In this document: positions 1 through 13,158 of the stretch, piece after piece
How the letters are laid out: the number at the start of each line of letters is the position of its first letter
Numbering within the stretch: position 1 is the stretch's first letter
Made by a program: the position numbers and the translations under genes
Notes under the pieces: model-generated
Databases searched by the model: none
What the model saw: only the letters and a program-made list of their open reading frames with translations
Told to the model about the DNA's origin: nothing
Source: Dryococelus australis
Lineage: Eukaryota; Arthropoda; Insecta; Phasmatodea; Phasmatidae
Direction: 5' to 3'
Assembly: GCA_029891345.1 (NCBI GenBank)
Contig: CM056994.1
Location: 223,463,491-223,527,490, forward strand
Length of the DNA stretch: 64,000 nucleotides

Positions 1-1269
1 ATGCCAAACCAGTTAAAAACAACACTTTTGTTTTTTTTCGAGCACAAATATGAGAATTTTTAACTACAAATTTTAATTCTTTCAAATTTTGAGCAGTTAT
101 TTCGAGACAAAGTTTGGTTACAACAAATGTATTTCGTGAAGTCACTGCAGTGGCACATTACAATTTCTTTGAAATCTGGCGCATGGTTGTCCTGCGGTCA
201 AGTTCATCTCGAAAGTTGAAATTTAAATACGGCGAACGACGTAACGAATTTCCAAGAAAATACTCTTCTTGACATTCTGATGGTGATTACATACATACAT
301 ACACATACAATTATTTTGAGATGTTACTCTACGTGTAAATTTGATTCAAATTTCAGATTTGTACAAAAAAAGTATGTGGATTTTAAATTTGTATATCTGA
401 TTTCATTAGTTTTTGACAAGTAATTTTCTGCCGTTTTCGTACTTTTTTAATTTAAACATTTTTTTTATATCGCAACAAAGTATATGTAATGTGCTAAAAA
501 TGTATAAAATTCAACTTCGGACCACACAGATCTGCGTTGGAATCCCGGGTAAGCCATGAATGAGTGTTCCTTTTTTTAAACCTAAGTTAAAATTTAGTCA
601 TTAAAACGGTTTCCCGACAAGACTAACGCTTAAAAAAGGACGTTAAAAAGGCGTTATTGCAAAATAATGGTATAATTAATATTTTATTTTTGGTCATTAA
701 CTCGTATGGCAGCTTCGCCGTAAGGTCTTGGCTATCAGATTCTCCTTCGTGAACTCGGTCGTAAAACATTGTGACCAACAAAAAGTAAACTGTCGGGAAT
801 CGCAAAATTAATGTCTGAGTGACGAAACGGTAGCCTTTTTGCGTTGAAAATGCTATTAGTCCCTACTATTTGTCTTGCACGGGGTTTGAATAGTGTAAGG
901 ACATTGTTGCAGTGAGTCTAGCAATTCAAGAAATATATTTAAAGTGCTACACATTTGAACCGTACATGTAAATACCATGTTTCACAATTGAGTAATATAT
1001 AAATTCAGTATGGTACGTGCCACAAAACAAGGTTTTTCGCTAATTGTGTTGCAAGTAGTACGTATGTCAAATGGTAGATACGCCATTGTTAAGTGGTATA
1101 TATAAAAGGGTATTATTATATTTATATGCATACAAATATTAATAAAAATGTTTGCATTTAGCTTTATTTTTCCCTACAGGAATAAATATACGTTTACGTA
1201 CGTATGCAGTTTACATCCACACTTTCCACGAAATTGACATTAACAACCAAAAACAACGATTAATCGATA
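1..1269. other. AT-rich non-coding stretch with a SINE scrap
   Basis: No coding exon is recognisable here. Open frames are short, lack any domain signature and are flanked by AT-rich sequence. The only structured piece I can support is the tRNA-like scrap at 526-580, listed separately. Confidence 0.5.
526..580 (+). repeat. Fragment resembling the B box of SINE family A
   Basis: A B-box-like core (GGAATCCCGGGTAAG) is followed by ATGAATGAGTGTTCC. This resembles the segment just downstream of the B box in the better SINE copy at 28871-29061 on the minus strand. Only about 55 bp align by eye, with no A box and no 3' tail, so this is at best a relic. Confidence 0.35.
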
Positions 1270-1425
1270 ATTATGCTGAACAGGGGCCGATGACAAATTT
1301 TTTGTCTGATTGTATTTCCATGTATATTAAATGCTCCTTTATTGTTCCCCAAAAAAGGCTTCTGTTAATAATGCTTATAAGTTTGGAGACAATTTGTTTT
1401 CCTATCAGCCCCTATTCTGCATAAT
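1270..1425. mobile_element. Short MITE with about 38-bp terminal inverted repeats
   Basis: The left end (ATTATGCTGAACAGGGGCC) and the reverse complement of the right end (ATTATGCAGAATAGGGGCT) match with few differences. The pairing continues to a shared ACAAATT..TGTC segment, leaving a short unpaired middle. The 156-bp size, AT-rich interior and lack of coding capacity fit a non-autonomous DNA transposon. The 90-residue frame across it (1152-1424) is a by-product of the repeat. The superfamily cannot be assigned because a target-site duplication is not clear. Confidence 0.6.
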
Positions 1426-3510
1426 AACCAATTAAATATTTTTTCATATGCCTTCAAATGTTACGAATATGCCTCTGATAAAAATATATTCCATTGACTG
1501 TAACCAAGCCATATCAAAACAATATGTTTGTTTGGTCTCATTTACATTCTACACATGTTTACTTAATGAGGCCTTCTGTTATAGTGATTTGTCCCTTGCC
1601 TATACTCACAGCATGTGAAGTATGGTGTCTACGTAGATACCATAGCATCGATTACCATTAAACAGCCTTTAAACACAATGCAGGTCCTGTAATGAATACG
1701 ATATTTCACATTCTACAGGTTCATTTAATAGGTCGCCCAATAACGCAGAGAGTGAAAGTTAACACTATCTGTACTTATGACTATGTTGCTTTACATACAT
1801 ATTAACTAAATACGCAGGGCGAATAACAAGATAAGTGACACAGATACGATGTTTTACGTGCTTGACGAGTGTAGATATCCGCACTGTAAGAAATTGTTCA
1901 CAAATAGACCATGCTATTGTATATGTATACCGAGAAAGGGCCAGCGGTAAAGTTTTTTCCATACATCTATGGTAGCGTTCTTTGCTCACGAAACAGTCAA
2001 ATGCATAGGGAAGTTGCCAATTATATATTGTCGCAGTGCCAAACATTCTTATATTTGCAGCCTGATGTATGGTAGTATTTCCATACAATGTGTAGGTTAA
2101 AAACGTCCATTACCGTTAAGGAAGTTTACTAGAAAATATTTTACAGTGTGGGTAGATGTTACGTGCCATTTTTATCAGTATTCTAGTTCCAACTGTTTGA
2201 CAAATATATTGTGGATGAAGATCTGGATCATCGTCACTGTTGTCATCAATACTACTTCTGGAATCACTATTTGTAGCAAAAAAAAAACCTTTTAACTGCA
2301 TCGACACTAGCACAGTCGAGCTGAAGGATTACCATTTTTGTCATATATTATATCATGTTTTACTCCCAAACAGCTGCTAGACACTATGGCTTTGTGCTAA
2401 CTTTTTTCCACTTTACAACAAACTACCCCTCATACGATCGTCACATATTACTTATTACACTTATCGAATTCTAGTGCAATCAGTATATCATTTTTGTACA
2501 ACGTGTCAATTACCATGTTTTACGACCGAGTGTCCCAATTTTTCAGTATGGTGCTATAAATCAACTGTACATTACCACGTCCTCCGTCTGTTAGTGAGAA
2601 TACTCTGACAGCGTGACGAGTGTTTTAAAATGTTACATCCCGCCTTGGTTTACGTCGCTTCTGTTAACTGTCGTTCTTAGCTTATCAATTTAATATTGTG
2701 CATTTGAATTCTTAACAAACGCTATTTAACAAATGCTAACAATCACCTTGTTACTAAAAGTTTTTCAAAGTAAAATGAATTTCCTTTCCGCTCGATAAAG
2801 ACAGTGGCAGAAAGTATACTTAGCATCCAGAAGTAGTTACTGCAAAATTCTCTTGCCAGAGTGTTCATAAGCATTAACCTTCTGCGACTGCTGAATTCCA
2901 TTTTTAAATCTGACCTATATATATCTACAAATGGTGTATAATTAAAAAAAAAAACTGATTGGTGTACCTTTCTTTATGAAAGAGTATTATATTTTCCGAG
3001 TACATTATTGTTTAACTGTGTAGTCAAAACCACTTAACCTGTAGGCTGATAATTTTTATTTTAATTTTGCTTGGTTAGACTAAATTATTAGGAGCGTCGC
3101 TAAAGGCTGTGTTTTTTCGGGAACAAATTTCCCCTTGCCTTCGACGAACGCGTTGTATCAATGTGGGCAGAGCACTTAAAGGTGGATGGGAAATTTGGCA
3201 CGGCGTACAGAATAAGGGGTTTGTGGTCTGCATTATTTATTGAAAATTGTTCGCATGCCACCGATGAATACTTAAACTTTTGCCAACGTTTGACGAGCCA
3301 GCACTTAGTCATATACATACGTTACAAATTATTGATAATCGTAATCGTGCAACTTGAAGAATAAGAGCAGAAGTGTTTGGAGACTATTTTCGTTGCGTCT
3401 GTATAAAATATAGTACGGGGTTATTATAATGTGTCCAAATTATTTAAAAAATTTTTAAGTGTGCGTAGGTTATTTGTTTTACATTATCTGGATATGTAAC
3501 ACATTATATA
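1426..3510. other. Non-coding AT-rich stretch
   Basis: Several 60-107 codon open frames occur on both strands (for example 1765-2088 minus and 3100-3318 minus). None shows a domain motif, compositional bias or splice context that I can support. I see no repeat family shared with the rest of the window. Confidence 0.4.
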
Positions 3511-4091
3511 TACCAGGTGTTTAAGGGGAAACGGACTTACGTTAAGAGGAGATAGTATAATCCATTCTGAAGGGAAAACATCGATAAACACATGCTCTAT
3601 TAGCAAAGGTGTCTGAGATACAGTTATCTTACTCTGACAGGAATGGGAAAGGTGCAAGTGATATTAAATGAACAGATCGTTTGGTGTTGGGTTTTGTTGT
3701 GTATATTACCTTTACACCATATGTTCACAAATGCCACCCGACTTCTATGTATTTTGCAGGTCGTGTAGTCAAATGCTGTGATGCTGATCGAAGCTGGTGT
3801 CCACATTCTTCTTTAATGTGCGCGCAAGCATTTGACACGCGAGCAGGCACGTCTTCCCTTGTTTACGCCTTTTGCCTGTAGACTTCGGTATTCAACCAAC
3901 CCCACAAACAATAATTTACCCTAAGTGATGTGGGCATTCAAGTGCTCAACTTGGTAAACGCCGTGAGTGTCACATAGCTATATCTGGGATACTATTGCGA
4001 ATGGAGCATTATGTTTATTGATGCTTTCCTTTAAAAATGGTAAATACTGTCATCTCTTAACGTATGTCGGTTTACCCTGAAATTGCTGTAT
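3511..4091. mobile_element. Non-autonomous DNA transposon with about 115-bp imperfect TIRs
   Basis: The left end (CAGGTGTTTAAGGGGAAACGG, then TTACGTTAAGAG) pairs with the reverse complement of the right end (CAGCAATTTCAGGGTAAACCG, then ATACGTTAAGAG). The match continues through GGAAARCATCRATAAACA to roughly 115 bp. The sequence just outside both ends is TA-rich, as expected for a TA-targeting Tc1/mariner-type insertion, but the exact duplication is ambiguous. Two overlapping short frames inside (3624-3806 minus and 3681-3881 plus) show no transposase motif. Confidence 0.6.
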
Positions 4092-4529
4092 TATATATAC
4101 CCAACGAAAAAATACATATATTCTTGCTATGGAATTGTGTTATAACACTTAATTTGAACATTTATATTTCTCCATGTTTGGGAGTGACCCCGCCAGCCGC
4201 GATCAGTTGATGACTGGCATGTAAATAAATATGCCTTCTGTATGGTCGAATGCTATTAAGGGGGCCGCCTACTAGGCGCTTGAAATATCTTGCAGGGTGT
4301 TGGGAAATCCGGTTTTTTTTAACGAAAATATTCCACGTGCGCCCAATGTGCTGATTGACGAAAAGAAAAGAAACTTCAAGCGATGACGGAATGTCACTTT
4401 CAAGACACTACGCATGTTAGAACCACTATTTCCAAGCCCTCCAACATAGCTTAAAAAAAAAAAAAAAAAAACAGCATTTTCAGAGCATTTTCAGACTGTC
4501 GAATGTCAAAATGTGCTGACTGGATCTAC

Positions 4530-4740
4530 GTGAAACTCAGATACACTCTTGCATTGAACTTTGCATCAGACTTTTCATCCGTAAAATAATATTGTTACCG
4601 CTTAAAGTCCCATAGAAAAAACTGTTCGACCAAAAGCTTGCGTGCTAGTTTAGTGATTCACGCATAGTGACGATGCGGCACTTGATGTGCGTGCCAGTGT
4701 CGCTTTTAGCGTTCGCTCGCTCCTGTGTCATGTCACGTCA
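4530..4740. repeat. Dispersed repeat, copy 1 (diverged)
   Basis: This segment aligns by eye with 15094-15310 on the same strand. Shared blocks are TTAAAGTCCC, a TTCACRCATAG block and CACTTGATGYGCRTG, in the same order and with similar spacing. The copies are strongly diverged. No ends or coding capacity can be defined, so the element class is unknown. Confidence 0.5.
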
Positions 4741-7700
4741 GGTAGGCGACACCCTTAACAGGATATCTTCCCCACCTCGTCAACCTTCCTCACGCGACAC
4801 AAGCTGAGCTGGCTCACCAATTGAGTGCATGTTGACGGGCTGTGTTGCCTCCTTGTCACAGAAGCGTGCTGCACGGCCGAGTGCAGCTTCAACTGGCGAG
4901 TTTGACATCTCTAGAGAAATGAATAAAGCTCTTCCTATAGGTATAGATTGCCAAACACTCGGACTTCCTTAGAAAGTGAGGAACATTTCGTGTGCATCTT
5001 GAATTATGCAAGATGAAAGAAACGGGGAGGATATGATGGCGGAAGATTCCTTAAAATTCATCTCATTCAATGTAACCACAGCAATAAAATGGACAAAGAA
5101 CAAGTACACTGAACGAGTGGACGAATCTAGGTGAATTTGAACTGGGCATTACGCAGATATTTAAAGAACCTCAATTAACCGTTGGAGCTGGAGGGGGGGG
5201 GGGGGGGGTGGCTCCTCTGTTGCAAGTTACTGACATAAGCTTTTCATAAAATGCCCCAGTTATTGGTGTTTACACAGTAAAAAGTATTTCTTAAATAGTG
5301 CTTCAAAGCAATGTACATGAGAGTTTAATAAAACAGATGATAACAGCCACCTCAAATTAATACTCTTTTGTAAACCACAGTGGCCACGAAAACGGGTATC
5401 ATCGAACCAAATACTCGACTGCTGTTGTATTCACAGATTCACGGACAGGAAGGAAGTGGGAGTAGTGTACTACGCTATTTGTGAAATGGACACAGCCATT
5501 GCAATAGCATATGAATGGAAACATATTTTTATTGTACGGGCGTAGAAATATTATTGGAATTTGTATGTATGCTGCATAAAATCGTAACGTATATTAACTA
5601 ACATTTCGAAGTGACCTTAACGCCCATGGTAAAATCAGCAGCCGAGTAATTATCCTTAGGCTTTTCAGGAGCTATTCACTAAGAAGTTTGATTGCCTTGC
5701 CTTGCACGCTACTGACCGTAGCTTAGTTCTGCCATGGGAGGGGGTTTTGGCTCACTGCTGACCCTAACATGTTCGTAAAACGGCAGTTTTTTTTTTTGCG
5801 ATTGAGGTTCATTCTCACGTGAAAATTGCATAAAGGAGAAGAAAAGTTTGGAAAATGGTTATCAATTAAAAATTCCTTTTCACTTTCAGTAATACGAAAT
5901 AAATTACTATCATTGTGACGAACAGATTATGTTGTATGTTCAAGATATCTTTTTAAGGTGCTGCAAATATGATATAGTCCTATTTAACTGTTTTTGGTTA
6001 TTGAATCTGCTCATAATAAAAATTGTTTCCATTTTATATGCAATGGTAATTACTTTCTTTGCTTTTCGATATACTTAACTAACAAATAAATAAACGTCAA
6101 ATATATTAAAGAAATCACACTATTATTTTACATATAGCAATCACAGATGACGCAAAGATTAATAAAACAAGTTTTTAAACATTTACGCATTTTTCTTGAA
6201 TTAATGCCTAAAGTCTTCATTCTTAAATACATTTTATTACATAAAATATTTTCAATGTAATCGGCTGTATAAAAGAAAAAAAAATTACAAATGAAATTAA
6301 ATATTCGTAATACATCTGGCGACTGGACAATATATCCTAAATATATATTCCAAAATTCTATATTCCTAAGATTTATGTTGTTTGTAGTGCAAATTTACTT
6401 TCCAGCGCACGCATTTGCGTTTTATCTTTACAGACTGTGAAATAAAATGACAATTGATAAGCTAATGTATTATATTTTATCGTCTGAGTAATTGTTAATA
6501 TCTTTGTTTGTAAAATTTCGTGGGATGTGCTGTACTTGTAAAACTGGCAGTATGTTTAAGGCGTGCGTGATTTTTTTTGTTTGGCCCAAGACGATACAAA
6601 ACATTTTGGAGCACTATTTGTTATGGGACGAGAATTAATATCAGAATATTTCAGGTTTGCTGTACACTGCTTATTTGTTAATCATGCAATATAGTTATTT
6701 TCTGGTGTTCATGCATACAACAGCGATATCAAGAAGGCCATAATGCTGTGTTGACAAATATACTATCGTTAACCTTTCTATTTATGAGAATTCCTTAACA
6801 ACAGTGCGTAGTGCACGATGGTGGTGTTAAGAGATCCAGTGTGTGTAAGCTACTGACCTTAATTGCCAAAAGTTACTGAATAGACGACCAGGAGTTGATA
6901 TTAGGTAATTTAAGTACGTGTGTTAATTAGATTGGTGTGGCTATTTTTAATGGGAATAAGGCGAAAGGGATGAACCGAGGATATTGAATGTCTTCACGCC
7001 GAGTCAGAAGTAAGGGAATGGAAACCGTTATCTCATGGTACCAAAGGAGAGAAATCTTCTCAACCCAATGTCCACGAGGCGAGCTAACCACGCTTCCAGC
7101 GGATTTGTGAAGTGAGCCCCCCACTGATATAATTAAATACTAACTTCACTAATCTAAATGTTAGTAGTGTAAAGTGTCACACATGAAGACCATGTCCATA
7201 TAAGAATTGGGTAAGTTTCATGAAAATGAAATAAACCTTTGTGAAGACTCGGAAGACAGAGGTATGTCTAAATCCAGAGTCACGCGGGGTTGGCTATTTC
7301 AGCTTCTCTTGATTAGTTGGCTGGTGGTGGAAGGCCGGTACGAGGATTCGATGGGACGCGATACGCAACGACGTAGTCCAACTCCTCTACGGCTCCGTTC
7401 CTAATCAGTCGAACGATTCGAAGGGCATTCATAGTTTAGTTGGCATTTGGAAGCACGTATAGTTGCGGTCATTTTATGCGCACGGAACGGGACTTGTAAT
7501 TAATCAGCAGCTATAGACACGAGTGACATGATAAAGAGTTAGTTGTCGGGCCTGACTACATGACACTGGACGAAACTCTCTGCCCGGAGTCACAAGAAAC
7601 TGACTTCAGTTGTTTTGTTTTGAATTAGAACCCGAAAAACAAACACTGCCTGTGAAATATCAACTGAAACTGTACGAGCAACGTAATGGCGACAGAGCAA

Positions 7701-9049
7701 ATCACATTTACAGGACCACCGGTTACAGTTGACCAGCTTCCTTAAGTTCTTCCGGACCTATCCGTGCACATATACGTTCCATTGAAGACTGTACACGGAG
7801 TGATTTACGTTGTACGAGTCATGTTAGATCGTTAGTGCTCTATCACTGTACGGGGAATTCAAAATAATGGTATACTGATACAAAATTATGGTACATTTCT
7901 AAAGAATGTGTAAAATCACAATTTTATGTTTGTTTTACTTTCAACGCACGACATTTGTTTCAGCGTTGCACTACTAATAACAAAGACACATGAAATACAG
8001 CCTCTAATTCGCAGATAAATCATAGGGCTTCAGCTTTCGACTCAAACCAAGCGCTACAAACTGATCACCTTTTATTATACTTTTAGAGTCATTGGCTGCA
8101 TAATTTACTGTAGTCAGATCATGGTACATTTGTGTCCTCGTCATGGTACATGGTACATAAAGGTCTAATTATTGTACAAGTATCATGAAAATGGTGCATC
8201 TGACATCGCTGGTACGAGTCCCTGTCACTGTACATTTGTCCTAAGTGTTCTACAAGAAGAACAGAGGAGATTGCAAAAAAATATATTTTGTAGAAAATTG
8301 ACTTTAAAATAATGTAGCCTCCTGCAAGAAATAAATTAAAATAATGCTTATGTGATAATTTGTGTTAAAGAGAACAGCTTTTCGCTAATTTACTTGTTAA
8401 AATCCCACGGGGCAGTGTTTACATAAATAAATGTACGATGATTTTTATCTACGACAGTCGTTTTGTGTGGGGTAAATTACTACGAACATGCGGGCGACGT
8501 CTGAGTAGGTTCGGTTGCAGATTAGAAACCAAAACACATTTTTACGTTGGTGGAATGTGTTGTGTTCTTTAGTGTGTGTGTTGTAGAGCGAAGATGAAAA
8601 TTGCAAATTAAATTGAATAACCATTTTCTTCAAACCATGCCAAACTTGGTAGTATTTGACAGCCCGGAAACAATTTTAATACTACCAGAATCTGCCAAAG
8701 ACGTCTGAAGCCTGTGAAACACTTTTCTGTAAGTTAAGCATCAAGTAGAAAGTTTAGAATGATCAGTCAGCGTTGTGATTTTCTTTTTGCGCTGGAGTGA
8801 AACTTGGCAGATTTAAAGGGAAATACCGAAACGTTTAACGTCTGCATCTGCACGGCTGATAAAAATACGCTTTTGCAGTGATGCTTGAAACAGCGTGCAT
8901 CACTCACACCATAACTGCGGAGATCGCTGAGGGTGTTATTTTAAAAAATATGTTTTTACAGGTGACATTTTAAAGTTTTAATTCTGAATATTCTTGATAA
9001 CCATACTTAAAAAGTTTCAAACGGAAATGGGTTCGTTCGATTTAAGCAC
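4741..9049. other. Long stretch without recognisable genes
   Basis: This stretch is AT-rich with a G homopolymer at about 5193-5208. Between about 7860 and 8230 the motif ATGGTACA or close variants recurs several times, which may mark the interior of an old repeat whose ends I cannot define. The small frames at 6927-7124, 7207-7404 and 8445-8633 have no family signature. Confidence 0.4.
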
Positions 9050-9387
9050 TGCTTAGACGAGTGAGGCCAAACTAACCAAATGTTCCCGCAGTGCCAGCTT
9101 CAGGCCAAACACCACTCAATAAACAGAGTGTGGAAGCGTCTGTGAGGACAGCCTAGTGTTGCTGATGTGGAAGCAGAGTGGCCAGATTAACGGCTTGCAT
9201 CAGTTATGAAGCCTACATAAATGTTGACGATGGCTGTGCGGCTCGTGGAGTGCTAGCAGATGGAGGGATCGCAGAAGAGGCGATGAAGCATAATCCCGAA
9301 TCATATTATGAAGATCACGACAACAACGTTGATGTGCCAGAAGAGCTGACACCGACCACTTCTGGAACTGTTCGAATGATGGAATAA
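9050..9387 (+). pseudogene. Relic of the C-terminus of a pogo/Tigger-type transposase
   Basis: The frame from 9075 reads TKCSRSASFRPNTTQ followed by a stop. This resembles the (T)IKNCFRKAGFRPN motif that follows the DDE catalytic domain in pogo/Tigger (Tc1/mariner superfamily) transposases. After a frame change, 9178-9387 reads YEAYINVDDGCAARGVLAD, then an acidic EDHDNNVDVPEE patch and TPTTSGT. That matches the acidic tail typical of Tigger and jerky-like proteins (VDVDD..GVLTDEDI, then PxPxTS). The catalytic domain and DNA-binding CENP-B-like domain are not visible upstream, and there is at least one internal stop and one frameshift. This is a dead 3' fragment of a DNA transposon, not a host gene. 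Confidence 0.65.
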
Positions 9388-10372
9388 TCGATATAATTTT
9401 TAGCTTAACCAAATGTAGATTATATATATATATATATCTAAACATAGTTTTTCTTGCCATGTAAATTCACATGAGTGAAACAAAAACATCTGGCCCGTTG
9501 TCAAATGTTTTTTTTTTGTTATTTTTTTGCCTAAAATATGTTTTTTTTTATCTTCTATTCCATTTTCACGGGAGTAATATCTTTTTTTATTTTTCATTGT
9601 TTTGTATAATGTTCCTTTCACGTACTGCGTATTTTCTATTGCAAAAAACCAGTATAATGTGATGTACATATTTTACATAACGCTATGGACTCTATATCAT
9701 GTACTCCTATTTATTTAATTTTTAAATGTTAACACACATTCCACGCAGTTTTTATTTAATTCTGTGATAGAGAAACCTAAGTTAAATCTGGCAAATTATA
9801 TCATTTTTATAGAATGTGTAGAACTATTCTGTAGTAAGCTGCACCAGTATTGACATATCGTGCTTGTCTTGCAGCAAGTAGGTACATCGCGAGTTGGATT
9901 CTATCGATATCTAGATGAAACCTAAATATTTTGCACAGTTTAGAAGCAAATTATATACAACATTTATGAAAGATTGGACTGTTTATGTAAAAGAGAAATC
10001 TTTAATTCATTGCTGAAGTACAAATATTTAAAGTATACCTTTTTTTTACAAGCTTTTATTTAAGTTGCATTGTTTGTATGTGTTGTGTCTGTCCGACCTC
10101 TATGCAAAGCAATGAACAGGCGTGCAGTCTGCCTTCAGCGCATTACTGGTCGTCAGGTTGCAGCACCAGTGTTTAACTTAATTTTTTTTAGTATTTTCAG
10201 TCTAACCTATTTTTTGCATCACTGTTTGTCTGGTTGCAGCCCAACGTTTGGAAGGGGCCATTAATCAACAACTGCATATTTTTAGTCTTTTTAGTCTTAC
10301 GAATGTATAAATATTGTATATATATTAAAATAAGAAAAAAATTGTAGAGACTAAATAGCGAAAAATAAATAA
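9388..10372. other. AT-rich stretch with a short (TA)n run
   Basis: It holds (TA)n at 9420-9436 and several long T runs (9508-9553). It probably includes 3' flanking or UTR sequence of the dead Tigger element, but no right-hand TIR was found. No gene is supported. Confidence 0.4.
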
Positions 10373-10916
10373 ACTGTAAAAAAAACTTTTAAGACCAACC
10401 TTTTATTTATAAATACACTAAAAAGAAAAAAATAATTATAGTAGTTACAGAATTTGTAGAACTTGTAAGATGCGGTTGAACAGCCGTAATAAACGTGACT
10501 GCAAATTTTATAAAAGCTTGGCGCAATATAGAACGTATCTCATTTGCGTAAGTGTAGTAAGCACATATCTTGAGTAAGAATCTTAACTATTTATAATATA
10601 GAATGTATACCTCATTTGCATAATCGTAGTGAGAAAATATTGTACGTAAGGCTGTTAAACGATTATGTATTCACGATATAGAACGTATACCTCATTTGCG
10701 TAAGCAGATATATTGCGTAAGGCTCTTAACTGTTTGCACCAAGCTTTTATATATTAAATATAAATTGATACACACATAAATTTGTAGTAAAGTTTATTAC
10801 GGCTGTTCGACCACGTCTTACAAGTTGTTCAAATTCTGTAACTACTATAATTATTTCTCTCTTTTTAGTGCATTTATAAATGAAAGATTGGTTTTAAAAG
10901 TTTTTTTTTACAGTTA
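10373..10916. mobile_element. TIR element with about 150-bp arms and an internal tandem repeat
   Basis: The left arm (10373-10523) and the reverse complement of the right arm (10738-10916) match well by eye. Shared blocks include ACTGTAAAAAAAACTTTTAA, TAATTATAGTAGTTACAG, GAACAGCCGTAATAAAC and AAAAGCTTGG. Between the arms are three degenerate tandem units of 70-80 bp, each containing ATATAGAAYGTAT..CTCATTTGCRTAA (10524, 10593, 10674). There is no coding capacity. This is a non-autonomous DNA element with long TIRs; the superfamily is unknown. Confidence 0.7.
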
Positions 10917-11499
10917 ATTTATTTTTATTAATTAATGAGATTTCGGCTGAGTAAAGGATTGAGAAATTCAGGCTTAATTCTGTTCAAAGTTCAACGGACT
11001 TCTGTCGTGAATTGATTTGGCAGTGTCTGTCTAAACCAACTCAATGGAAAATAATTGTGTATTCTCAAGTGGCTATCTGCTAATTACTATGTTAGCGAAC
11101 TGTGTGTACCTGTAAAACGCAAATTCATCGTAACCTATGAGAGATTTAGTTAAAGTGCTCCAAGAAATTTTCCAAAACATAAACGCTATAATTAACACAT
11201 GGTAATAGTTTTTTTTAACTGAAAAGGCGTTCATTTAGTCGGTATACGGACATAGCACAAAGAGGCACGTAATGTAGATAATATCGAATAAATTACAAGT
11301 GGCCAAGGAATTTAATGATTACTAGTGTCGAAACACACGAAACGTGCAACTGCAAACATTGATTGCGAACCGTTTTGCAGTACTATGTTCACAATAGATT
11401 GGGTTAGTGTTTGGAAAAAAATATCTTTGAATAAAGCTGTTGCTAGAAAATTGTTATACTCAATGCGTGCACACGACTAAAATTTCTGCGAATATTGTA

Positions 11500-11512
<13 letters not shown>

Positions 11513-11571
<59 letters not shown>
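11513..11571. repeat. (TG)n-(TA)n microsatellite
   Basis: A short TG run passes into about 25 TA dinucleotides. It generates the artefactual IYIYIY frame at 11440-11625. Confidence 0.95.
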
Positions 11572-11575
<4 letters not shown>

Positions 11576-11710
11576 AAAAAAAGTTAAATGTAGAGAAATG
11601 TTTGCATATGTTTATCAGTTTGTGAACTGTTATTTGATGATTTCATTTATGAGAAACAGTACTCCTTGGCATTAGTTTATGTTACAATTTCTTTATTCTG
11701 TACAATTTTG

Positions 11711-12135
11711 TAAAGACTGTTCCACGATAATGTGAGCACTTTTGAAATAAACCTTAGAAATAATCACTGGTCAGCCCTGCATTAACTTCAAAGGGCGCAC
11801 TGAGCGACATGAACCTAGTAAAATTTGTAACGATAGATGGGAAGTAGTTCCGTATCTTAACGTCGAATAAAAAGTGTTGGGTAACCATTTGTGATAATTT
11901 AAAATATTTAACTATCTTTCTGTTTTTTTAATGCATCAGTGTGTAAAAATTAGTATATTTATGAAATGTTTACTGTTCTAATAATTTCAAAGTTTCACTT
12001 GACTGACGTATGAATAAATTGATGAGGACCATGGCAATGTTAATTTTACATAAGGAGGAAGGATACACAACGTGCACACAAGTAGATCTTAAACAGGGTT
12101 TTCAAAAGTGCTAATTTTACTGTGAACAGCCTATA
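11711..12135 (+). mobile_element. MITE family 1A, copy 1
   Basis: The element begins AAAGACTGTTC and ends GAACAGCCTATA, with subterminal TGAGCACTTTTGAAA and TTTTCAAAAGTGCT forming an inverted repeat of about 35 bp. The interior contains AACGTCGAATAAAAAGTGTT and CCATGGCAATGTTAATTTTA, shared with the copies at 28042, 59806 and, reversed, at 13159, 31481 and 63011. It has no coding capacity. TA at both edges suggests a TA target duplication, as in Tc1/mariner-type elements; that assignment is inference. Confidence 0.85.
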
Positions 12136-12436
12136 TGTAGTATTACGGCTAAAACAGTAAGGAAATTTGTATTTAACATCAAATAATTAAAAAAAATATT
12201 AAGTCTAAATGTTTTTATTCGAGGAAACTGTCACCACGTGCAATGCGTAAGTTAGGAGTAAAACAATGTATGTTAAAATTATAAATGAATTAATTTTTGG
12301 GGCTCCGACAGCCACAAGTGTGTTGTAGACGGAACATGTTGCAAGGAGCTACATGCAGAAGGTCGTGGCAGTCTGTAAAGATCACTCCTCATACTGACCT
12401 CGCACCGCGGTAATGAAGCTCTTCAGTCCTCAGGGA

Positions 12437-12677
12437 TATAGGCTGTTCACGGTAGTGAGCACTTTTGAAAGCCCTTTCATTTGGAATAATAGTCAATAAA
12501 TATGTTTTATTTTAGCCTTAGGCGTTACCATCCGAGTGCGGTGGAATATGCACACTGTGTTTATTACTTACATGGCAATATTTATTTGAAAGGAGTGGTT
12601 AAAGGATAAAAAAAATGGCTGAAGAGGAAAAGTAACCAGAACCTCAAAAGTGCTCACTTAACCGTGAACAGCATATA
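12437..12677 (+). mobile_element. MITE family 1B, copy 1 (same TIRs, different interior)
   Basis: The ends are TATAGGCTGTTCACGGTA and AACCGTGAACAGCATATA with GAGCACTTTTGAAA next to them, so the TIRs match family 1A. The interior of about 170 bp is unrelated to 1A. It matches the copy at 40200-40432 in reverse, with shared CCGAGTGCGGTGG and CACACTGTGTTTAT blocks. This is a subfamily sharing only its ends. Confidence 0.8.
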
Positions 12678-13158
12678 CCAACCTGCCTCCGGGCTCTGAA
12701 CAGGACACGAGCGCTGTGCTGGCCCCTAGGCAGGACGACGAGGGGGATGGGGGCGCAACTGAACTACAGCTTGAAGGGACTGGATTGTTATGTCCCGTGG
12801 AATGGCAAGGCAGATTTCCACATGTCGTAATAATGAACATAATGAGCACTGTTAGAGCTCGTATTACTCGCAGAGTACAGCAGAACGTCTCGCTTCCCCG
12901 AGGCATGATGATTAGGGAGAGAAAGTAGCCATCCTCGACAAGAGGTCGTCAGGGCAGCAGCTACGACTTTCTTCATTCAAATCCCCAATGAAGCACAAAC
13001 AAGTATGCCGGTTTTTTACTTGCGAGTTTGTTTTATTTGTTTAAATTATAAGGTGGACCCGAATAGCCTTATAGGTTAATACTTGGAAATCCTCGAAAGG
13101 GAAAATAATTCACAATGCAGAATGTACTACAAAGGCAAGTTCGAACAGTGTCGGTTAC

